A stretch of 64,000 nucleotides of DNA from the NCBI RefSeq assembly GCF_003576645.1, contig NC_044922.1, forward strand, positions 14,546,675 through 14,610,674, given 5' to 3'. The translations under genes were made by a program, and so were the position numbers. Origin of the DNA: Ipomoea triloba (lineage: Eukaryota; Streptophyta; Magnoliopsida; Solanales; Convolvulaceae). This document shows positions 55,972-64,000 of this stretch, one piece after another. Below the pieces are notes generated by a model, which saw only the letters and a program-made list of their open reading frames with translations, had not been told where the DNA came from and made no database searches. The stretch's first letter is position 1; each line of letters begins with the position of its first letter.

Positions 55972-58900
55972 ATATAGGAAGAAAGGACAACATGGAAGGA
56001 AACACTTATCTTGTTTAAAATTGATAAATGACCTTGACTTTGATGCTTACCTCTTCTTTGCTAAAAACTTACTTTTGTAGTTGCTTGATTCCTCTGCCTT
56101 CCTTCTTGCATCTAACTGTCTTATCAATTCTGCTCTCAGTTTCATTTTCTTTTGATACTCCATTTGTTAAAAATTGTAAGGACAATAACTCAAAAATTCG
56201 AATTAATCAACAAAAACTCAAAAAAAAACTGAAAGTAAATTTCTTAAAACTTTTACCTTCTCAAGTTTCAAAATAGACATGCCCCGTAGTAATCCAACAT
56301 TCTATAGTGCAGCAGCAGTAGCCAGGTCAGGAATCCAACATAACGTTCCTGCCATTTTACACAACCTCCACAAGTCGCAACAGATAGACTAGAAGAGTAA
56401 GAAGTAAGGCATACCTCTCTACACCACCGCTGCCTCATTGTTGGTCGATCGCCGCAACCAATCGAGATCCTCGCGAGTTGGTCGTCACTGCCTCGCTCAA
56501 TATCCTTGTCGCAGCCGTAGGAACTCCAAGTCTCTAAGAAAGCGGTGACCAACTAGCGAGGACCTCGATTGGTGGCGGCGATCGACCAGCGAGGAGGCAG
56601 CGGTGGTGTAGATAGGTATGCCTTACCTCTTACTCTTCTAGTCTATCTGTTGCGGCTTGTGGAGGTGCTGTAAAATGGCAAGAAAGTTATGCTGGATTCC
56701 TGACCTAGCTGCTGCTGTTACACTATAGAATGCTAGATTACTACGGGGCATGCCCATTTTGAGACTTGAGAAGGTAAAAGTTTTAAGATATTTATTTTCA
56801 GTTTTTTTTTTAATTTTGAGTTTTTATTGATTTATTTCGAATTTTAGAGTTTTGTACTTACACTTTTTAACAAATGGAGTATCAAAGGAAATGAAACTCA
56901 GAGCAGAATTGATAAAATAGTTAGATGCAAGAAGGAAGGCTGGGGCATCAAGCAACTACAAAAGCCAATTTTTAGCAAATAAGAGTTAAGCATCAAAGTC
57001 AAGGTCATTTAAAAATTTTAAACAAGATATGTCTTTCCTTCCGTGTTTCCATTTCTTCCTATTTGTGGATTTGTGCAATTTGGTATTACTTCATTCAGTA
57101 GTTCATAACATTGAGTGATTTGTAATAGATTCCTAGTTGGTGAGGATGTAGCTTGGCATATGAAGAATGAGAACTAATTATTTGGTTTAGTTGGAGAAGA
57201 TAACTATCTACGTATATGGGATGTATGCACTCCAGATATAATACTGACTTCTACTGTTTGATCACTGGAGTGCATACATCCCATATACGTAGATAGTTAT
57301 CTTCTCCAACTAAACCGAATAATTAGTTCTCATTCTTCATATGCCAAGCTACATCCTCACCAACTAGGAATCTATTACAAATCACTCAAAATTATGAACT
57401 ACTGAATGTAGTAATACCAAATTGCACTAATCCACATATAGGAAGAATAGGCAACATGGAAGGAAAAACACTTATCTTGTTTAAAATTGTTAAATGACCT
57501 TGACTTTGATGCTTACCTCTTGTTTGCTAAAAACTGACTTTTGTAGTTGCTTGATTCCTCTACCTTTCTTCTTGCATCTAACTGTCTTATCAATTCTGCT
57601 CTCAATTTCATTTTCTTTTGATACTCCATTTGTTAAAAATTGTAAGGTCAATAACTCTAAAATTTGAATAAATCAACAAAAACTCAAAATAAAAAAAAAA
57701 CTTAAAATAAATTTCTTAAAACTTTTATCTTCTCAAGTTTAAAAATAGACACGCCCTGTTGTAATCCAGCATTCTATTGTGTGCAGCAGCAGTAACCAGG
57801 TCAGGAATCCAGCATAACGTTCATGCCATTTGTCACCACCTCCACAAGCCGCAATAGATAGACTAGAAGAGTAAGAAGTAAGGCATACCTCTCTACACCA
57901 CCGCTACCTCATCGTTGGTCGATCGCCGCAACCAATCGAGATCCTCGCAAGTTGGTCGTCGCTGCCTCGCTCAATATCCTTGTCGCAGCCGTAGGAACTC
58001 CAAGTATCTAGGAAAGCGGTGACCAACTAGTGAGGACCTCGATTGGTGGCGGCGATCGACCAGCGAGGAGGCAGCGGTGGTGTAGATAGGTATGCCATAC
58101 GTCTTACTCTTCTAGTCTATCAGTTGCGACTTGTGGAGGTGCTGTAAAATGGCAGGAAAGTTATGCTGGATTCCTGACCTAGCTGCTACTGTTGCACTAT
58201 AGAATGCTAGATTACTACGGGGCATGCCCATTTTGAGACTTGAGAAGGTAAAAGTTTTAAGAAATTTATTTTCAGTTTTTTTTTTAATTTTTAGTTTTTA
58301 TTGATTTATTTCGAATTTTAGAGTTCTGTACTTACACTTTTTAACAAATGGAGTATCAAAGGAAATGAAACTGAGAGCAGAATTGATAAGATAGTTAGAT
58401 GCAAGAAGGAAGGCAGAGGCATCAAACAACTACAAAAGCCAATTTTTAGCAAACAAGAGTTAAGCATCAAAGTCAAGGTCATTTAAAAATTTTAAACAAG
58501 ATATGTCTTTCCTTCCATGTTTCCTTTTCTTCCTATTTATGGATTTGTGCAATTTGGTATTACTTCATTCAGTAGTTCATAACATTGAGTGATTTGTAAT
58601 AGATTCGTAGTTGGTGAGGATGTAGCTTGGCATATGAAGAATGAGAACTAATTATTTGGTTTAGTTGGAGAAGATAACTATCTACGTATATGAGATGTAT
58701 GCACTCCAGATATAATACTGACTTCTACTGTTTGATCACTGGAGTGCATACATCCCATATACGTAGATAGTTATCTTCTCCAACTGAACTGAATAATTTG
58801 TTCTCATTCTTCATATGCCAAGCTACATCCTCACCAACTAGGAATCTATTACAAATCACTCAAAATTATGAACTACTGAATGCAGTAATACCAAATTGTA

Positions 58901-60984
58901 CTAATCCACATATAGGAAGAAAGGACAACATGGAAGGAAACACTTATCTTGTTTAAAATTGATAAATGACCTTGACTTTGATGCTTACCTCTTCTTTGCT
59001 AAAAACTTACTTTTGTAGTTGCTTGATTCCTCTGTCTTCCTTCTTGCATCTAACTGTCTTATCAATTCTGCTCTCAGTTTCATTTTCTTTTGATACTCCA
59101 TTTGTTAAAAATTGTAAGGACAATAACTCTAAAATTCGAATAAATCAACAAAAACTCAAAATAAAAAAAAAACTGAAAATAAATTTCTTAAAACTTTTAC
59201 CTTCTCAAGTTTCAAAATAGACATGCCCCGTAGTAATCCAGCATTCTATAGTGCAGCAGCAGTAGCCAGGTCAGGAATCCAGCATAACGTTCCTGCCATT
59301 TTACACAACCTCCACAAGTCGCAACAGATAGACTAGAAGTGTAAGAAATAAGGCATACCTCTCACACCACCGCTGCCTCATCGTTAGTCGATAGCCGCCT
59401 CGCCTCGCCGCAACCAATCGAGATCCTCGCGAGCTGGTCGTCACTGCCTCGCTCAATATCCTTGTCGCAGCCGTAGGAACTCCAAGTCTCTAGGAAAGTG
59501 GCGACCAACTAGCGAGGACCTCGATTGGTGGCGGCGATCGACCAGCGAGGAATCAGCGATGGTGTAGATAGGTATGCCTTTCTTCTTACTCTTCCAGTCT
59601 ATCTGTTGCGGCTTGTGGAGGTGGTGTAAAATGGCAGGAACGTTATGCTGGATTCCTGACCTAACTGCTTCTGTTGCACTATAGAATGCTGGATTACTAC
59701 GGGGCATGCCCATTTTGAGACTCGAGAAGGTAAAAGTTTTAAGAAATTTATTTTCAGTGTTTTTTTTTTAATTTTGAGTTTTTTATTGATTTATTTCGAA
59801 TTTTAGAGTTTTGTACTTACACTTTTTAACAAATGGAGTATCAAATGAAATGAAACTGAGACCAGAATTGATAAGACAATTAGATGCAAGAACGAAGACA
59901 GAGGCATCAAGCAACTACAAAAGCCAATTTTTAGCAAACAAGAGGTAAGCATCAGATTCAAGGTCATTTAACAATTGTAAACAAGATATGTCTTTCCTTC
60001 CATGTTTCCTTTTCTTCCTATTTGTGGATTTGTGCAATTTGGTATTACTTCATTCAGTAGTTCATAATTTTGAGTGATTTGTAATAGATTCCTAGTTGGT
60101 GAGGATGTAGCTTGACATATGAAGAATGAGAACTAATTATTTGGTTCAGTTGGACAAGATAACTATGTACGTATATGGGATGTATGCACTCCAGATATAC
60201 TACTGACTTCTACTGTTTGATCACTGCAGTGCATACATCCCATATACGTAGATAGTTATCTTCTCCAACTGAACCGAATAATTAGTTCTCATTCTTCATA
60301 TGCCAAGCTACATCCTCACCAACTAGGAATCTATTACAAATCACTCAAAATTATGAACTACTGAATGAAGTAATACCAAATTGCACTAATCCACATATAG
60401 GAAGAATAGGCAACATGGAAGGAAAAACACTTATCTTGTTTAATATTGTTAAATGACGTTGACTTTGATGCTTACCTCTTGTTTGCTAAAAACTTACTTT
60501 TGTAGTTGTTTGATGCCTCTGCCTTCCTTCTTGCATCTAACTGTCTTATCAATTCTGCTCTCAGTTTCATTTTCTTTTGATACTCCATTTGTTAATAATT
60601 GTAAGGACAATAACTCTAAAATTCGAATAAATCAACAAAAACTCAAAATAAAATAAAAAACTGAATATAAATTTCTTAGAAATTTTACCTTCTCAAATTT
60701 CCAAATAGACATGCCCCATAGTAATCCAGCATTCTATAGTGCAGCAACAGTAGCCAGGTCAGGAATCCAGCATAATGTTTCTGCCATTTTACACCACCTC
60801 CACAAGCCGCAACAGATAGACTAGAAGAGTAAAAAGTAAGGCATACCTCTCTACAACACCGCTGCCTCATCGCTGGTCGATCGCCGCCTCGCCTCGCCGC
60901 AACCAATCGAGATCCTCGCGAGTTGGTCGTCGCTGCCTCGCTCAATATCCTTGTCGCACCGTAGGAACTCCAAGTCTCTAGGAA

Positions 60985-61385
60985 AGCGAAAGCAGAAACA
61001 AAATAATTGATTTTCTAAATTGGGATTAGGGATAAAGTGGTTTGTAGAAAGGGGGTGCGACCGGTGAGAACATTCGAACCTGAGGTGAAAACTGTAGACG
61101 GAGCTGGAAAGCCAGTGACAGTTGAAGACGATGCCGAGCCGGGCTGCCAGGCAGAGGTAGAGATGCTAAGTAATGGCCGGTCGTTCGCGAGAGAGAGAGC
61201 GACAAAGCGGTGAAAGCTACGCTGAGACTTCGCGAGAGAGAGGGAGCGATAAAACTTGGTCGATCTCGCTGAGAAGATGGAGGATTGGAGGAGAAGAAAT
61301 GGAGGAGATGTGGTCGATCTCGCTGAGACGAACCCTTGAATATTCAGCGGAGGAGAGGAAATGCGGAAATGGCGAGCAGATATGT
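60985..61385 (-). repeat. Right outer arm of the array
   Basis: Inverted counterpart of 42263-42660, diverged by several substitutions and small indels (for example CGCTGAATATTC for CACCGAATATTC). The array therefore starts and ends with the same leader pointing inward. Confidence 0.85.
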
Positions 61386-61429
61386 TTTTTTTTTTAATTA
61401 AAAATTTTTCTTTGACTTTCTGCGGAACC

Positions 61430-61670
61430 TACTGAGACCTGTGCCGAGGAATGTAAATTATTAAAATAATAATTTACTTTTCGCGACACTCATTTTCTGT
61501 GGGTGCCGCGAAAAGTTACTTATTAAAATAATAATTTACTTTTCACAGCACCCGCTATTTGTGGGTGCCACGAAAAGTAGTTTTTTTTTTTTTTTTTTTT
61601 TTAATTCACTACACCTCTTTTAAGAGGTGTAGTGTAAAACTATACTTATATAGTCAATTTTGTAGTAGTG
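61430..61670 (-). mobile_element. CACTA-type right terminus with subterminal repeats
   Basis: On the minus strand it begins CACTACTACAAAATTGACTA, then an inverted CACTACACCTCTT...AAGAGGTGTAGTG, then ~60-bp units with TCGCGGCACCC-like/GGGTGYCGCG-like pairs and AAAGTAAATTATT. Same family as 21155-21420. The outer arm of the array ends just inside it. Confidence 0.7.
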
Positions 61671-63114
61671 ATATACACTGCAGTTTCCTTTCAACACAAA
61701 AATAAATGTGAAGCAATATCTTTTGAGATGATTATAGTATCATTTACGGAACTCCGTTAAGACTTACGGCAGTCATTTCTCTTAATGATACGACGGTATT
61801 TTGTGACCATGGTCCACCGTATAACGACTATTTAAGGCGCCTTTCTGATTTCTCAAGCTCTTCTCCTATAGGTACGACACGTAGGCCCAAAGCTTATTAT
61901 TGTCGCTGTGGCCATTCCATATACACGCGGTGGTGACAAGCCAAGCGCTTTCAAGGTAAGAATACTGATGCACACAACCCTAAATCTATCTACCCTTTTC
62001 TTGATTGTCACTTGCTCCTCTATATAAGCCCCCACACCATTCAGCGACATGCCTCCTTATTTACTAAACTCCTCCTGTGGCTTCCACTTTCCAGTGGTGG
62101 GGATGTTAGGAGATTCATTCTTAGCTTGTGAACCATCAAATCTAGACAACAGATCATCAATTTCAAGATTAATTTGGGTCTAAACGCTTAGTTTTATTCA
62201 AGGATTTCAAAGCCTTTTCCCTATATTACCAGATTGGATTGAACCTGTAGCTATTTTATAGCATTTCAATGCTTCATCTCTGTTCCCGTGAGTCTTGAAT
62301 GCAGTGGTTCCTACTTGGATTTTAATCAAATTAATTATCTGTGTTAAGTCTGTGTTAGATATTGAATAAAAAATAAAATCAATGTAAGAAAATAAAGGAA
62401 CCAGGATACGTTTACACAGTTAGGAGAACTTCTCCTACGTAGGAGTCACTCATAAGTGAAACTCAACTCCACTAGATAATCATAATGTTACACGGTTGAA
62501 CAGATCAGATTTCTATACTACACTTATGGCCTAATCTTTCACACCAACAAATCTTCATCATCATCAGAGTTTGGCAGGAATGCAGGAATCAATGTTCCAC
62601 AAATTCTTCACTTTTCTGGACCAATAAACAAAGCTTCCACCTCTCTGAATAATAACAAATCACTTCAAATTCACTTCAAATAGCAATACTGGATCACTAT
62701 CTTAAAATAAATAAATAAATAAATAAAAATGCCTGAATTAATTTTATTAATTTTGCATATTAAAATCTATCGGGAATAGCGTGGAGATGGACTTAATATC
62801 TGCTTAACATCTTTCTGGAGTTTCACATACACCACTATTTATAATTGTTGTATAACTCTTAATTATGAAATCTTGTTGCAGGAAGAACTCCTTAAATCAG
62901 GGAGAGTCATTTAAATAAATCTTGCCTAAAGATTCTAATATCTAACAACTCTTTTTGAATGAAACTCCAACAACTTCTTGTCCCAGGCATAATTAATCTG
63001 ATGCAGTTCTAAATATAGTCCAAACTAATAAAATAAATACTAACCTAAACTTAAAATAATTTGACCAATATATTGCCAATAAATATGCTACACAAGATAT
63101 ATTGCACTCAGAAT
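61671..63114. other. Intergenic, no intact gene
   Basis: Contains the zinc-finger-like remnant at 61880-61960, an ATAAATAAATAAATAAA run near 62710 and otherwise ordinary AT-rich sequence. Confidence 0.4.
61880..61960 (+). pseudogene. GRF-type zinc-finger-like remnant
   Basis: The plus strand reads RRPKAYYCRCGHSIYTRW, a stop, then QAKRFQ, resembling the C.CG...I.T.W...NPGRRF.GC pattern of small plant GRF zinc-finger proteins. A stop replaces the middle and the later Cys are not seen. Very short, so tentative. Confidence 0.3.
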
Positions 63115-63660
63115 ATTACAAGAAATTGCACATTTGCCGACGTTTAAAAACGTCGGTAAATGAAAGAAAAACGTCATTAATAATTATTAGTGACGAAATA
63201 AAAACGTCACCATGGTCGTCGCCCTTGCGACGTATGGAAAGGTATTGCTGACGAAATTAGAATTTCATCGTTAAATGTTATAATTGCCGACGTTTTTATA
63301 TACTTTAAATTATGTCATGTAAATGTTAGAATTTGTGACGAATATATAATAAAACGTCGGCAAAAGTATGAACGACGAAGTGAAAAAAGCGTTGTTAATT
63401 AGAGCTTTACTGATGCTTTATATATTTTTATGCTTGTCATCAATGATAACGATTGGCGACGAAAATTGAGAAATCGTCAAGGAATATTTATTGACAAAAT
63501 TTTAAATGCGTCACAAAATATACATTAGCTAGCATTTTATATATTGGAATCTTTGTCATGTATTATGCTATTGGTGACGAATATTATGAATTGTTGAAAA
63601 GAATTTACTGATGAAATTGAAAATGCATCAATAAATATTATGTTGTTCGGTGGTTATAAA
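63115..63660 (+). mobile_element. CACTA-type terminal region, second family
   Basis: TTACAAGAAATTGCACATTT matches the CACTACAAGAAA-type terminus with the first bases changed (ATATTACAAG). Subterminal GCCGACGTTT/AAACGTCGG inverted pairs and GTGACGAA.../GACGAAAT repeats follow about ten times. Distinct from the CACTACTACAAA family at 21155 and 61670. Confidence 0.55.
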
Positions 63661-64000
63661 TATTTTTATTTGTAATTTAATTATAAAAACTAACTATAAA
63701 AAATACAAAAGTATTAATTAATAAATTTGATATGACTAGCATTTAAATATTGTAATAGAGTACTGAATTACAAGGATATAGTTAAAATAAGTATTCTAAT
63801 AGATTTGCTAATAACCAAAATACAATATATATATATATATATTAAAAAGAGCATTGAATTAGACTCGCCAATATGAAACTTCCAAGTTCTGCATCAGACT
63901 ACCTGGTTCCTTTATTGATAGAGAAAAACACAAGTTAATATGACATTACTAACTTCATTATGCATCAATTTAAAAACACAAGTTAATATGACATATGGAA
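63661..64000. other. AT-rich, no gene
   Basis: TA tract at 63824-63842. AACACAAGTTAATATGACAT occurs twice (near 63929 and 63975). Confidence 0.4.

Larger units (their letters stand above)
42263..61385. repeat. Palindromic gene-fragment array with inverted outer arms
   Basis: Copies of a ~0.7-kb gene fragment alternate strictly in orientation. One centre type is a hairpin whose arms begin CTCCAACTRAACC...CATACATCCCATATACGTAG and whose 33-bp loop is AGATATAATACTGACTTCTA...; the other type is at CCAAGTCTCTAGGAAAG|.GGCGACCAACTAGCGAGG. Hairpin centres lie near 43427, 44908, 46822, 48304, 50308, 51773, 53367, 55744, 57252, 58723 and 60207. After subtracting the repeats at 45437, 49314 and 54692 and the 42-bp duplications, the spacing is 1465-1508 bp throughout. 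The short ORFs named by repeated MTLTLMLT... or ...TWSSYGCDKDIE peptides are shadows of this repeat. Left and right arms have diagnostic differences, so the array grew by copying the whole palindrome. Confidence 0.9.

Noticed and set aside
43669..60656. Repeated ORFs beginning MTLTLMLT... on the plus strand and ...TWSSYGCDKDIERG on the minus strand
   Set aside because: They are antisense or non-exonic readings of the array monomer, vary by frameshift between units, and several are extended only by 42-bp assembly duplications.
42263..61385. CRISPR array or centromeric satellite
   Set aside because: Units are ~1.48 kb, palindromic and contain gene-like splice signals. There are no short direct repeats with unique spacers, and the host is a plant. 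Satellites are normally head-to-tail.

Overview
This is nuclear DNA from a flowering plant, most likely a eudicot. It is AT-rich, has GT-AG introns and TATA boxes, and is packed with plant transposon classes: Ty1-copia, Sirevirus-like solo LTRs, Helitron, CACTA, Stowaway and hAT-type MITEs, LINE remnants and tRNA-derived SINEs. I cannot name the species from the sequence. No bacterial-type gene, CRISPR array, rRNA or intact tRNA gene was seen.

The only host-like genes are a small family of multipass membrane proteins of unknown function, about 110-200 aa, with four hydrophobic segments and a conserved block around Gly-Pro-Phe-Gln. Copies: an intact two-exon gene on the minus strand (5215-5769), an open copy (13365-13976), a copy whose start codon is ACG (16288-16770), a broken copy (29958-30545) and an intact copy (39295-39786). 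The 13.2-19.0 kb block, holding two family members, is repeated at 29.8-42.0 kb as a segmental duplication. The second copy is split by a very young Ty1-copia element (31151-38154, identical 207-bp LTRs, 5-bp target duplication).

Between the two blocks lies a transposon mosaic. It has a degraded Helitron (19043-21154), a CACTA-type end (21155) and exon-like pieces of unrelated plant genes: a Shaker/SKOR-like K+ channel cyclic-nucleotide-binding domain, a kinesin-5 tail, an ABC1-kinase-like C-terminus and an unidentified piece. It also has two nested solo LTRs with perfect target duplications.

The most unusual object is 42263-61385. Two ~400-bp inverted outer arms enclose an array of ~0.7-kb gene-fragment copies in strictly alternating orientation, so each ~1.48-kb unit is a large imperfect palindrome. 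Eleven palindrome centres are visible, about ten after removing one duplicated by a scaffold join. One unit (53.1-53.6 kb) is inverted relative to all the others. A CACTA-type right end (61670) lies just outside. Any read-through transcript would fold into long dsRNA, so this is a candidate natural small-RNA locus.

The assembly is imperfect in a recognisable way. Gaps or single Ns at 33777-33801, 45437-45461, 49314 and 54692 are each followed by a repeat of the sequence before them, which looks like uncollapsed contig overlap. At least sixteen perfect tandem duplications of exactly 42 bp occur in the Copia element and the array, and look like assembler artefacts. Subtracting them restores a Copia length near 4.9 kb and a uniform array period, so copy numbers read directly from the window are inflated.
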